Below the pieces are notes generated by a model. The model had not been told where the DNA came from. It did no database searches and was given only the letters and a program-made list of their open reading frames with translations. Both the position numbers and the translations under genes were made by a program. A stretch of 64,000 bases of DNA from Tubiluchus corallicola (Eukaryota; Priapulida; Priapulimorpha; Priapulimorphida; Tubiluchidae), in the NCBI GenBank assembly GCA_030141605.1, contig JAQGDQ010000092.1:492001-556000 (forward strand), in the 5' to 3' direction. Shown here in pieces: positions 12,501-27,500 of this stretch (positions are counted from its first letter, which is position 1; each line of letters opens with the position of its first letter).

Positions 12501-15500
12501 AACTATCAAGCTTACCGCAAACAGGTGTAATTATTGAGGTTTGCAATGGCCTGTACAATTACCGATTGCCGCTGAGATTTAGTTCCTGTGTTGTAAATAG
12601 GTTATGAATGGAAAAAAGAGGATCAAGTCACTTACACTGAAATACTGCATTTCGATGCTGTGCGTCTACCGTGAATGCCTTTTTACTAAAATGTTAACTG
12701 ACTGCTTTCTACTAATCAACTCACTTACTAATATTAATAAGCTAACCGTACATGCATGCAAGTTATGCGAGGGTGGTACTTAGCGCTTTTTCCCTCCTTT
12801 CATTCATTCGTCCGTTTGTTCATTCATTCATTCATTTATCAGTTTACCTGTTTCGTTCATTTGTTTGTTCGTTTATTCGGACCATTATTATTTTTATTCT
12901 CTTTTTTCTTTCCTCTTTTTGTTTGTACATCTCTCAGTTCTACAGCTTTGATTTGTAACTCAAAAAAACATTATCACGTGTACGCCAGATTATTTACACG
13001 ACCTTATATAATGTGTATACGTTGTCTTATTTGATGATACAAAAGAAAAACGCTATAATTTATTTTAATAATATAGAGCTTCACTAGTGCATATATAGCT
13101 GTGCCCATCTGAGAGTATCGATTCATTTTCGTCATGGATGCAAGCTTCACTCAATCATCTGACATGTTGTGAGCATTAATGGGGTAGTAATTTTCTCTTC
13201 TATAAACCATGCAAAGGCCTGTTCACATTTGGCGAACATGTGCACTTACCAGGCACTTAAGTAAAACATTCAGCATCACACTGAAAATATGTATTTTTAA
13301 GAAACATGTCAGTTGTAAAGGGCAAGTTCATGGAATTCACTGTTCAGAAATTTTATATTTTGCATCGCTGAATGACTTAAACAAGTTGATTTATAGCTGA
13401 ACACATCTTTTCTCTAGCTGAGATGAAGACGGGCTTGACTTATTGTCGCTATAATACTGTACCGGTTCAGTTTACTTTACTGGTTCAGTTACAAATTTAT
13501 GTTACGCAGATGGTATTGACTGTTAAGTATGAACTAAAGTGTATTGTTGGTTTTACTACTAATTAGTGGCTTGTTTATTTAGTAACACACGTATTGTAAT
13601 TTTTGTTCGCTATCTGTATACCTGTAATGCGTGCGAATAAATAATGTACATTGTACATATTACAATAAACAAGAAGGCCGAGGAGTTTAAGCACTGCGTG
13701 TGTAAAACGTGATATTTTGTGGTTATTTTCTTCGCGTGTGGCACATTTAATTAATAAAAAAGCCAATCGATTAATCCAAATTTTCTCCTTTCTGCGTATT
13801 TTTAATAGTGACCTTTTTGTTTTTTTCTTTTCTTGCATATTTTTATAGGTCGCCTTTTATATTATTATATGTACACTGAACATGCTCAAGTTCTGGGTTA
13901 TTCTGTATTCTGCTAATGCGTGTTTGGTAAATAGCAATAATACGTTCCACGCTACAACAAAGATTTTAAATCCCAGGAGCAAAACTGAGACAACTTGTTA
14001 CACATTGGTTGCGCCGAAAGACTAATTAGTGACAACGACTTTGAATCTGTCTTTGTCAGACTAACACTCAGGCAAAAATTACTAGTATCAGTAACAGTGA
14101 CACAGTGTTGCGACTGCGACAGCGACAGTAACAACAGCAGCAGTTTCTAAGCAACGCGAGCTTTTTTTGCATTTCGCCATTCGCTAATCGGATGAATACC
14201 AGCGCTTGCATCTCGGAAGTGCGGTGCACAAAAACAGGCGCTGTACCTCCCAATTCAGATATGTAAAGTGGCGCACACGTTCTAGAATACCTGCGTTAAC
14301 ACAGTAGTGAACTTGAAATTATGTGTATTGCACTGTATCACACTGACTGTTGTACAGCAGCACTGTACTTCAGTTTTGGCTTTCCAACACGTACAACACG
14401 CCGGTGGAATGTTTGTGCTGTTGAAAATTATGTTCAGTTATGACGTCGCAGGCTGTTGATTAAAACCTAGTATTATTTTTAACCTATTATTTGTTTATCT
14501 GGAACACTTTGGGATCGTTAAACGGTATTAAAATGCGTATTTTGTACGATACTTCAAAGTGGAGTAGAATGTGAAAAATTATCCTGTTTTCCTTTAACCT
14601 CTTGCTAAGAAATCACATATTTTCGCATATTCGTGTCGGCAAAGGTAGTTTGCTAAGTTTTTTGATAGTGTTTTTCCTGAATGTTTACATTTATACTTCT
14701 AGGCTGGAGTGTGAACATTGAGCATTAACAGCCGGCTGAAATTTTTGCATCAATGGTTCCACGTAATTAAATATGCATTTGTATGAAGTTTAATTAGAGT
14801 AATTGTAAAATGAATATGGTTGGTGCTGTTAAGATTACTTATGTGGGCCTACCTGTGTTAGAATCAACCGGTTTCGCCTGATTACGGCTAAATTACGAAC
14901 AAAGAGGCAGTGGCTTTTTTAGTTAAAACCGCTCTTTTTCTAATTTTAGCGTTACCGTTTTTAACGATCATGTGCACAGTATCACATGGTTAAATTTTGA
15001 ATGTCACAGCATTGATTTTAGTTTCTATACTGGCGTTTTTAATCTTTTTCCTATTATTCATTGAAGAATAAATCTTGTACCAAAACTTAATCTTTTACTT
15101 GACCAATTGGTAAATATAAAAAAGATTGCCTATGTGGATTTTTAAGCGCCGATAACAGTGTTCAATGTTTTTACGCCTCCACTTGTGAAGTTCTTAAATT
15201 ATTTCAAATGTGTAGTAAATACAAATTATTAAAAATGGGTCTCAAACACGTGGCGTAAAAGTAACATAAATGATGGGTTGTGCTTTATTCCAGAAATCTT
15301 AATTCAGATTTTTACTGGTTTGCATATCGAAAAGTCGGTGGGCTTTTTTCGATTAAAATCGTGCAAGCGAGCATTCTTGCCACATTCATGAAGTGAGAAT
15401 GATAACTGATTTTTACTGATTTGCATATCGAAAAAGTCGGTGGTCTTTTTTCGTTTACAAATCGTGTAAGCGAGCATTCTAGCCACATTCATGATATGAG

Positions 15501-18500
15501 AATGATAACTTGGAACATCAAATTTTCACATGATGTTTGACAAGTGCCGCTGGTTAGTCGTATAAGCAGGACAAACAGACTTGATGCTGCAACAAATGAC
15601 ATTGCACCTTTTAAGAATTTGTCGGTATATTACCGTAATGTTAGAAATCTCGCTTGATTAATTATCGACTTTTGTTGAACAAGCTAATAATATTAATCAA
15701 TTACCGACTTTTGCTGAACAGGCTAATAATATTTTCGCTATGGAGGCAACTTGGTTAAATGACAGTATTACAAGCGTTATGATCAGTGACTTCAGAAACT
15801 ATAAAGTTGTCAGGAAAGATAGAAATACATTGGGCGGGGGTGCTTTATTTATGGTGAAGTCGTCATTGCAGGTACCCGAAGTAAAACTACCTGCTACTTA
15901 CAAATCCTTGAAAATTTTGGCCATTGATGCGTTTGGTCAGCGTCCTATCTATTTTATTATTATTACGTATTTTATTGTGTGCTCCACCCGCCACCAATCT
16001 TGAAAAGTAAAAACTTATTTGAATGTACATCAATCTTATCAAATGTTGATCGTCCTGTAGTGTTTTTGGGCAACTTTAGTCGCCCAGATTTTGAATAATG
16101 CCCGCCAGCTGATTTTCGTAGGGAGTTGCCACTATATTTGACTGATACTGATACAACTGCTGAATTGGGATTAGAACATTTAGATAAGTCCTATACAAGA
16201 ATTGATAATCACTCTGGCAGAAAAAATTGGGCATATTGTACTAATGAACGTTTGAGGTCTACATAGCAGGAATACCAACTTTTGTTTACACTGTTAGCAC
16301 GAATATTAGGTAACATTTTGTTAGGACTGTGATCGTACCACTCATGACAGGAATCAAATGCTCGAGAGTGACTATGTAAGTTACCAAGTAAAATTTAGAG
16401 GTTATTCAGGTTAATAAGATCACCAAACTTTTTTTTCAAAAACCGTTTACGTCTTTTTAAAATTCTATAATAAATTTTAGCCCTAACCCTTTTTATTATG
16501 AATTACTTATGTAAAGTATTTTCGAAACAAAATGATGCTAATAATAATGTTTGCAGTGTCTACTTCTACAAGACACAGATCATTAGAAATGAGGAGAGTA
16601 CATGTGCTTGTAAATAATTTGTTGAATTGGCTAAAATGCTCTGTGTCGATAACGTAAATCTGTTATGAACTGTGCTTATTGTTTCATGGCCGGCCATTTA
16701 CCAAGGCAAGACCGCCATGACGTCAGACTACGTTACAAAAGCAAAGTTTGTCAAGTGCAAAATTTGCAGGTACGGTACAGCATATGGTCACATTGTCGTG
16801 TATTATTTAATTAATCACAGTAGTTCTTGCCCATAAAAACGTTGGAATTTGATTTCATTGTTTCTCTTCCTCACAAATAGAGAATTTTTAAATGCATAAA
16901 GAATTATTGGACTTTTAACGATTTTAACTGATTTTGTCCATTTTGCGTAAGCATTGGCTCTTGTAATGAACTAGTTCCAATTCCTAGTTCCATTTTGTTG
17001 TAAATGAACTAGCTCTGGTTCCAGGTTCCTAAAAATGAACTAGTTTCAGTTCGCTTCGTTAATTTCGTTTCGAGAATTAAGTTTTTCACAAACCTCCATG
17101 TCTCCTTGCACAATTATTGAAATGTGTGGGCGAATTTAAAGATGACTTTCCTCGCTGTCTCTTATAGCTAATTGGTATTTTTTGAACAGACGGCCTTGCA
17201 ACAGACCCATACCTACAAAGCTCTGTAAGCTATTGTTCTGTGCACTGCTGCGTATCGAGGCCAGGAGACTAGGTCGCAAAGAATACATCACTCGCAAATA
17301 AACAAGTTTCGCTAGTGTTTAAACACTGGCTTTTGGTTAAGTTCGGAAAGTAAAATTTTATATTATCTTCTGGATCTGAAGGGGCCATGTTAACTATACG
17401 TAATCATAAAGTTCAAAATTGTAATATAAATATAATCGTACTAAACAAGCAGAAACACAAGTTATGAAACGGTGATCTAATTTGTGCAATAGCTAAGAGA
17501 TTACTTCTTAAAGGAAAACTGAACCCAATGCTAAACCATAATTTGAAATGACCCAACGTATAAAATGCTGAAAGGGAAACTATTGTTCTTTTTCAAGACT
17601 ACTTGCTTGAACTAATTTTGCTACGGAAGTATAACAATAATTTTACGTTGGCGCCGTTAGTTTATCCCTAGGTACGTACATTTTCGCCGTTCGTTAGATG
17701 GCACAGCGGCAGCATCTCGCAAATGTGTTACAGTTACAGTTATAATTTACTTTGTTAAACTGCGGTTTGGAGTACAAAAAATACAAGTCTTTAAAGACTA
17801 TTTTCCGACATAAATGCAAAATATCAATATCCTAGCAAAGCATAAAAAGGGAGAGTGTAGATCTGTCGTGGCACACACTCTGACGTGGTGAAATCGTGTG
17901 TTAGCCTGGAATTTAAATTTCTAACTTAAAATTTGCCAAGTTGACGTAAATCAGAGTCAGAGCTGTACAGTAGCACTGTTTTTTAATTTTCGTTTTTGCA
18001 AACACGTGTAACACGCTCGCGGAATGTTTGCGCCTTTACAAAATTATCTTCAGTTGTGATGTGACCATAGCTATGCTCGCCTGCCGCCGTTAGCTAAGTT
18101 TCTAAGTTAATGTAACACTATCAGAAACTATGGAATTTTTATATCTTTTAAATGCATTTTTACAACAATTCAATATGTAATAAGATATGAAATTCATGTT
18201 TTCATTTAAAATTGACCTGCCCAGGTCTTAGTTAAAATCAACTCATTCACAATTCTCTTCAATTTTCTAAGTTTTCTGAACCTATCATTTTTTTAATATT
18301 CAAATGGTTATGAGTTTATACATACCATTATTAAGAGTTTGTTATTTGCAATTACAAGGTTGGGTTTTTTATCTCCAGAAAATACTCTATGGGCTCACTG
18401 GACTGCCATTTCGTTATTGTAAAAAATAGGCAAAAATAGTTAGCTTGTTGAGTAACACACAAATTTTATTTTGAGTCATTAACCTTGTGAGCATGGTTAA

Positions 18501-21500
18501 TTTTGACAAAATTGTCAGAGTATCTTGGCTAATGCAGAAAGATTTCCCGTGATTCCAGAAAGTATTTTGCCGAGACGGCTACAATGCTGCAACCCTGTTA
18601 ATTTTTAGTAGCCGTGGTAGTTAACTGTCTACTTCTGTTTCTTTTTTTCGTAGCCCATTGCTGTTCATAGCCATATTATATTGTATTATATTCAGTTACA
18701 TACCCATTATATTCCACAGACAGTGCCAATTAAAAGAAGCCCTAAAGGTTTATTATTGATATAAGGACGCTTTGAACGCTTTCTTGCAGCTTTATTTACA
18801 CCTGACGTTACATATGCATCATTAGTTAAAATGTTTAATGAGTTTAGCATAGAGCAGCGTAAATGTATATTGGGGCTGCTACATTCTCATATGTTAATAC
18901 CCGTGTTGTAGAGCAATCAATGAACCTAAAGTAGCATTATGGCAAATGTCGCATCTCTGGCAAACAACTAAAAAACGAAACACCCCCATCTCTCTCTTTT
19001 TCTCTAAATCTCCGTTTTTTATTCCAATTGAGGTTTTTAGAAACAATGCAAAAGTTGTTTTACCAACATCGACAACGTTTAGTTTGAACACTTTGCCATT
19101 CTGTAGTAGAGTACATGCCCTGCAATATATGTCAGCATATAAAGTCAGGAAATGATATGACCGGCAACTTGAACCTCAAGAACCCATCTGATCGACTAAT
19201 ACCAACGTTCCTAGTTTAGTTAATTCTTTTACTTGGTCGCGCCCCTTGCCTGACATTAGTTTAAAATTCTATGGGACTTGTTCTGCTCAATCATGGGAAA
19301 ATAAGACGAATAGTTGATCTATCTTGTTTTGGAGAGAAAACTATGGGAAAAAATCAGAACGAGTTGATAGCTACGTTGATACGCCTCATCGCTTTTCGGG
19401 GTGTAACTTTTTTGTTTGTTTCGATTCCTCGATTTTAATAATTATTAATTCTGATAATGCTAGTAATTATTGCAAGAACAATGACCTGAGTAATCTGGAC
19501 TTTAAGCAGAGAAACACCAACTCGCCATTGCCGAATATATTTTTGCTGTCGGCTTGCTATTTAAAAACCCAAGGCAATGCAGAATCACAACAATGAACGA
19601 AGGACACGTTTATCTAGTGAAAGACATCATATTTTTCAACCTTCCTTATCTACCACGCGTTTGGTTGGAATAAATTCACACCAACCTTGTACTGGTGTCA
19701 GATACTACATCTCTGTCTGCTGAGGCAGCTTGTCAGCAGTCAAAGTTCAAGTTTGTTAATTTCACTATCACAAACGACGTCTGCCTATAAGAGCAATATG
19801 GATGTAGCGTGCTGTGTGTGCTACTAATATTGTTCTTTACCGTTACTGTAAAAATTTCATTTTTTACTGTAAACGTGTTTTATGAACACTGTGCTTGAAA
19901 TAAAATGGGTCGGTCACCGACTCATCGGGTTAATTTCTAGCGCATTTTCACCAAGGTCGCGCGGGTCACAATGACCCAGCTTGAATTTCAAACATAAAAG
20001 AGAATTTGTGTATTTTAATTTCTAATTATGTGATAGCTGCGGCTACGCGCGTCTCTTTCTCAATTTGACAGACAGCCGCGGGACTATGGCGCGATAGATA
20101 GATAGACCTCTCTTTCTCTCTCTCTCTCTTACACACACACACACTCTCTCTCTTGCTCTCTCTCTTTCTATTTCCCATCTCTCTGCGTCTCTTTCTCTTT
20201 CGTCTGTTTTTTGTTCTTTTCTTTCACTCGTTTTTCTCCTTTTGCATTCTACCTTCTTTTATACCACTTCCTCTTCCTGTTTTTTCGCTCCATGAGTGTC
20301 GTCTTTTCAGGAATTTCAAAAGAATAGAAACATAACGTCTGGTATGGCTGCACATACTCCGTTTTTATCTTGTCGCTAATATTTTGGTACCTGCTGAGAA
20401 GTTGCTGCTTGAAGAGCTGGTATCAATTTAAATTTAGTAAAACCGATACAGAATTCACATTATTTTGAATGGAGGCCTGCATTATACACTCTTATCAGTT
20501 TATTGTAACTATGCTGCTCCGTACTCGAAAGCTTCGTCTGTGTACGACGTCACACGTGCTTCATTAATACTTTCGTGACGTCATTGCGTACACAGATTCA
20601 TTTGAGTGCACCACAAAATTCGTGTAATGGCTACGTTTAGGCTTCAGTTAGGGCAAAAGGTTTCTTTTCTACATGTGACGTGATTGCACGAAATTACATA
20701 ATCTTGCGAGTTACGCAATGGCTTTGCACGATTCTGTGTGTTATACAGAAGGTAAATTGTAGGGGTTCTATGCAGTGTGCAGCTTCTATTAAACCATTAA
20801 ATTTACTACACGTGATTTTGTTCTCTATCCGGCATTTTGCATTGCCTACTTTTAATTGAAAAAAGCTAATTTTTAAAGAGCATGAACATAATAACTGGAG
20901 ATTCGAACACCCCACCCTAAAAGTTTACTGAAATGAAATTAAGAACCGAAAGAGGCTCCCAAATACTTCCTTTATCTCTTAATATTCATCGTGTGTTGCA
21001 TCAGGGACTCCTGTGTAAACATATAGGGTTTTATGTATATATTTATTATAATGTCATTTCTTGTGTTGCAGTTTAGCATCTTACATCTTTAAATTTCGAA
21101 AATTTTCTTTTTTAAAAAGCGTGTGTAAATTACTCTGCGAAAATTGTGCGTTTAAAACTAAATCCAAAGAACTGCAACAGATTCTTGCAGGATTTTTCGC
21201 CTACATATAGGGCTGGTAAGCATCCCACTTATGAGGCCTCCAGCCATTTGTTTAATTATCTGAATGTGAGTACTGAGTTGGCAGTCTCTACCTATTTCAC
21301 CATTTTCAGAAAATCCAGATGTTAACTGTAAACCAATTTCTCTGAAAACCACCAGGCGAACTTGTAAACATTGCACTAGCGAATCGTGAGTGCATTATGG
21401 CGATGCAGAAAAGGGTGCCTGCATTAGTAATTTACAAATGGTGTAATACCTTTGGCTCCTCAATTATATCAGAACATTTCGGCGTACAATCTCTGCAGCT

Positions 21501-24500
21501 CTTACATTTGAATAACCCGGTTTGTTTTTCCTACAGTGCCTACATAATGAGCACCCTGCCCGCTCTGCATTTTTGGCACGCCCTGAAGCCGCACACGCGT
21601 GTAGGAAGCGAAGCAGAGCAGTATCAAGAATTCGATAACTCACAAAGCTGCTGCTTTCAGTGTTCCAGCTCTTTTGTGTGAACGAGATTAGAGAAACTAG
21701 GAAAACGTGAGACAGTAAAGGTACATCACTCAGTAAATGTTCGTGTTTTTCGTGGTAGCAATTAATTTAAAGTCACAAATTCGCTGATATGAAGCCAGTA
21801 AAGTTACTGATGTTTAAACAGGTACGAAATATTCTGCTTATTAATTATTTATTATAGGTTATGCTGCAATATAATATGGTAATTGGTTAGTAGCTAACTT
21901 GTTAGATGTTAGTAATGTAGCATCGTCTACAATTTACGCTGTCGACAATGTTTAGTGAAAGTAAGTGCAATAGTAATTATTTAATCGATAAGATAAGCAT
22001 GGGTACTGACACCACGTTAGTTCCAACCCTAGAGCGAACAGATCTTTTTGTTATTCTGTTCGCAAATTTCAACGATAATAATCAGTTATGCACAAGACTG
22101 GAAAACATTTAGTTAGCATTAATTACTGCTAGGCTTTCAAGTTCAGATACATAGTTTTTTACCACACAAATCTGAATTTGTAATTGTAACTACTAGTCGC
22201 ATGACTCGGAAAATAATTAATTTAGACACTATTATTAGAAAGCACGTGGAAAACCAGACTGCATGACCCTGCACTGAAACTAGAAAGACCTCGTGAATGC
22301 CTTTTATTTATTGACTTGTGGCCAGGAAGATTCGTCGTTGTCATTAACTTGGCAATTAAAACCGCTGTGGTTTTTCATTTAAATATTTATGACTCTACGT
22401 AGTTGATTATGAAAATTAATCGCGCATCGTAACCTCGCTTGAATACCATAGCCTATAAAGATTTCACTGCAAACTGAGCAGGAGTTTACAAGAAAACTTG
22501 TCACTTTGTCTGCTATTTGCTTGTCAGTCTGTCTGTTTATTATTTGTTAATAGAGGATCTGAGTGGGTTGGAAATGGTAATTGAGACTGGTTCCAGTCAT
22601 TTTCGGAGCGCATGCAGAATTTAATGTTTGTAGAAGCATTTCTAAAATTGCAGCAGCACACGGCTTGCACGCTGCTGCAGGGTTTTCAGCACATGTGTTA
22701 GATAATTGTAAACTTGTTAAACTGCGACCATATTTATCAGTAGCTCGATTTAACGCTGTGTGCTCACGCTTCTCTAAAGGCAGAAAATAGATAGCTAAAT
22801 ATAGTGTCGGCACAACAAGCCGAGTCTTAGCCGACTGATTGCAGCATCCGAATTAGATTTTAACTTGTTAGGTTGAATTGGAATTTATTTGGTAGCCTCG
22901 GTTCTGCGACTACACTTAGCTGGCTTTGTCGTAACATGTATTTTCAAATTTCAATCGACTGTAAACAATATGGTCGACACGTTCATTTTTGCAGTCAATG
23001 TGCAATTAACATCATATCGCTCAGGAATAATTTGCATTTACTCGGTCATTGCTGACGTCGTAATTACACGGTCTTTAGGGTCCATTTTGCCAAGGCAGCA
23101 GATTGCAAAAACTGCATTACTCCTCAGCAGTTAGTTTTTAAGACAAATATAATTCAGGCTAAATTAAGTATGGTGCCATTAATCCCAATTTTCCGGGCGC
23201 CTACGTCTAAAATCTGTGAATAACAAAAAAAGGGCCGTACAGCAATTAGTCAACTGGAATCTGACTAATAACGGAACTCTTATAATTAATTTGCTAAAAC
23301 TAAGGAGGCATGTGCCGGTGTTTTTTTAAGTAAGCGAGGTTAAATTTTGCACAGAAACAATTTCTTTTGAAAAAATTCCACAGACTAGGACCTCGAGGGA
23401 AAACTGGATCTATAACCGGGCATTCTGCAAACAGGAATCTTCTAGATAAGATGAGAAGTAGCAGCGGAACGCCAGGGACTAGATCTCGGTGAAAAGAAAT
23501 TATGTGAGCACCTTCCCCTTGGGTTAAAAGTAGAAGGGAAAGAGTCTTAAATATAGCAATAGACATTCGATAAGCTAGAGATTGGGAGTTGATCCCAAAG
23601 CAATTGACAACACGATTTTTGTAATCCGTCAATGTTGTGGCACTTGTTTACAGTTAAGTGAATTATATATTTACTGTAGTTATGTATAGTGCTTCCCTAC
23701 TACTTACCCGAAAAAATATCAAACACTTTGTTATGCGTTATGGTATTTATTCGTACTTTTTGGTCCTAGGAGTCTTCTTGTCTATGTGTTAACTAGACTG
23801 GTCGAAAAGCAGGCCGCCCTGTCGCTTCCTTTTTGTTCCACAAAAATGTGAATCTAAAATACTGTAAGTTTATGCTGTTACCACAAAATTGAATTGGTGT
23901 AACCTTTCGTGTGTTTTGTGGTTAGGACACTTTTGGATCTGGTATTTAAGCTGAGTTTATTTCTTAATGAATTACGCAAAAACTGACATTTCAATGCCGT
24001 TTGTATCAGAAAACAAGCCTGCGGCTGGGAAATCAGCATAACAATCACACACACTGTACCTTTGTTATTAAAAACATTATACGTGACGGTCTATACGTGT
24101 AATTAACGGCCGAAAAATTGGAGCAGCCACAGCTAAGTAAAATAAACTTGTGTGCAGTGTAGTTGTTTGCCCTAGTATCAAATACAGTAGGCGCTAAGTA
24201 GGGCAAATTCCGTACGATTGTGTAAGCTTGGGCAGGTATTAAGCAGTCAGGCGTACAAGGCTTTCCCCCAACAAACTGTACCTGTTGCAGTTGTGGCCGT
24301 GAGTGGTGGAGTGCGCGTTGTGTGCATGCGTGTTGTTACCCTTGCACACTTTTTGTTTGTGAAAAAATTATGATTCTGCCTTTGTTTAACTAAACAGAAA
24401 TTCTGTTAAATTTTCGCAACAGATATAGCACAAACATAGGAATGTACACTCTAGAAGATGGTACAGCAGTCTGTACGTCTCATCCAGGTATGATTGAAAC

Positions 24501-27500
24501 AATGGTTTTGTGTGATTACTCTAAGTTAGAATTCTTACTTTAAGAAACACTTAAAGCAACATCTTTTAATTAAAAAAACTGTCTCATGTTTGTGTGTATT
24601 GCCTTGCATATTTTGTTTTATTGTTTAAGACCCATATAAAGACCCCATTGGAAATACGTTTTTTACTCCATGGGTGCACCTGTTTGTCTTCGTCATCATG
24701 TACTTTTGTAAAAGCCATTAGTACACGTGTTTGTAATTTTATGTTGTATATCCCATACGTCGCTGGTTTTATCGAAATACTATTAGTATATGTAACCATG
24801 GTTTTGAGGAACATATCAAATAAAGAAGAGTTTTTCTTTTTGAAATTTTCACCCGCAGCAATAGTGATTTCAGTTTACATTCACATAAGTTGTAGGTACA
24901 ATGTAAAAATTAAGTCTTCAAAAAACTTTTTGTTATTAATGATCATTATAAAAAGTTATTGAGAAGCTAAGTTTTTCGTTTTTCCTTAACTATGTATGTT
25001 AAACGAAATCTTGGCTTTTTTATCAGTTTTATTCTACTGCTCTTCGCTTTTCAGCTATAGCGAGTTAGCGACTGAAGGTATTTTTGCTAAACCGTAAATA
25101 ACAGCGTCGTAATAATAATGCACATTTGGCACAGCGATTAATGCAGGCAGATGTCCCTCAGATTACTTTAATAGGTGCCCAACGATATCATATCGAGCCT
25201 GCACAAATATTGCTACCAGTATAAAGATATGTTAATGATAATGCAGGTCATTATCATTTCATAAAACGAGCGTCCCTTGACAAATTAAACAATGCTTTTT
25301 ATAATCTCAGTCATTCTTCCTTAATCGTAATGCAATTAGATTTATCGCCGTGGATGACTTAATAAGAGTTGTTCCAATAATTAAATGAAGCGCATCAATT
25401 TATTTCGACAAAAATGGTAATTTTGAACTAAAACTTGTTTATGAAAAAGGGTAAATAGATTGATGAAAATTGATTATATAAAGATTGAATGCATGGACAT
25501 TTTCCAAATACCTATCTCCATGATAATTTCTTATTGGTTCTTACCATTTACTTTTAAACAGCTGAATCGATATTATCAAGAAGCGGAGGACCAGCTGGCG
25601 GTACATGGTTGACCGTGGTAGACCTAAAACTTACTCATGAAAGAGATCTTTCCCCATTGCTCTCAGAATGTTTGGAAATCTTGTGTAACGCTGTATGTAG
25701 TCATGTCTTGAATCTTTGGACAGTTTAAGATTGAATTCATATGAAATATTAGTGTTGTTGCTGTAGACGTATCCTAGAAAAGGTGACTGTGGCCCTTGGG
25801 AACTGACAGTGGTAAACGAACGCCCTTCTAGTACGCCTTCACCCTGTGTGAAAATCAGCTCATAAGCCCGTGCCATAAGTAGGCTGGCGAGTGAGAGAGG
25901 TCATATCGTAGAACCAGTTAGGCTCAGTTCACACTGTTTAGCACGGAGTTAGGTTTTGTCATTGTGGCTGTTTTAACTAAGCACAAAGGAAGTGAAATTT
26001 CGAGTGCCTCCTTTGTTGTTGCTAGCTAGGAGGGTCAGTTTAACTACAGAATTTCACAGTTATTTGTGAAGCATTTCTTCCTAAATGTGTGAATTTTTGT
26101 CCTGTGGTGAGAGCGCTAATATTACAATTAATCAAGAAATGCGCGATGTTAATATATAATTCTAAGTTAATTAAATTGGTTAAATCTGTCCGGCTTAAGT
26201 ATCTTAAAAATATGTCTAGCGATACCAGGAAATTGGCTAAGCCGAATTGGTTTAGATTCGTTTAGCTTAAATGAGATCACCATTGCTTCAATTAAGTGAC
26301 ATTGATGTTGTTTGTACGCCCAACATGATGTTGTTTGACAGCTCTTGCTCCTTTACGAACTTGTAATAAGATAATAACATATTATACATGCTGTCATGGA
26401 TGGATAAACATTAAACAATCAAGCCGAAGGTAGTTTTGTAGTTTTCTTTTGTTGCTTGTCCACTAAACAATATTTTTTTGTGAAGTCTACCTTTGCATAT
26501 TAATATAGGCCTTCTTTTACACGATGCGATTCTATTCTACCAAATCTACTTGTTAAAATGTCTTTGCATATTGTCATAAGTGTGCAATTCCTATTGCGCG
26601 TTTCTGCCAGACCTACATGTTGCTTTCCAGTTTATTACTCCACTTCTTGAAACTATTCTTGTGTCTGGCTAGCACTTCTTTAACGCTGCCGAACGATGAA
26701 GAAAGTGGGTCAAAAACTTGCGAAAGCGGCACACATCTTAGGCCTACACTGTGCAGTTATAATGTGTCTCTTTATAGCTGTAAGCTGTAATAAAGGGATG
26801 CGCCGTAGTGCATGGTGAAAGTGCTACTTATTTGCCACTTCTCGACTTCCTCAGTTGAACCTTGTGCACGCTTTGCCTCCGTTATTTTACGATTCTGCTT
26901 AAATAGCCCTGAGGAAAATTAGAGATTTAGCAATGCTAAACTGTAACTTCCACCCTTTTTTGGCATTATGACCCGCGTTAACTTCCCTTGGGGGTGGGGG
27001 GGTGTGGAGCTTTGGAATGAGATTGGCCTGTATTTTACTCAGCCACAAAAACCGTACATATGTTTCCATTGAACAAATGTGGCAAGCGGAAATATGTATT
27101 TTGACTGATTCTCAAAATTCAGTCACTCGCGCTCTCTTTCTTCATCACTCTCGCGCTCTTTCTTTCTGCTAAATTTTCTCCAGCTTTTTCCCAGACTAAC
27201 TATGCATAAGCATTATTTGTGAACAACTACATTATGTGGTGAAAATCTACAAATGGAGCCAAGGATGCGGCTAATCGAAGAAGACCAACCCAGGCGTCCT
27301 CAGACTTCGGGCGTCTGTTTACATGTTAAATTTACCTTCGATAAGTTGAAGTTAAAGCAAGGGTCATTGTCATCTATAGCTGCTTCAGTTCGATAATGAT
27401 AATGATATAGATATGCAAAACCTACCAGTGCCGAAAGAAGCAAAATTTGTTCAATATTGAAAGAACATTTAGTTTATAGTTCTGCTTTGCATTGTAAAAC

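Noticed and set aside
20153-20335. Leucine/serine/phenylalanine-rich frame resembling a membrane protein
   Set aside because: Produced by a CT-rich tract.
22547-22813. Overlapping open frames on both strands
   Set aside because: Mutually antisense, no family match, no splice sites that give a gene.
24594-24962. 122-codon plus-strand frame, hydrophobic
   Set aside because: Composition follows T-rich DNA; no motif, no splice context, and size is within chance for this window.
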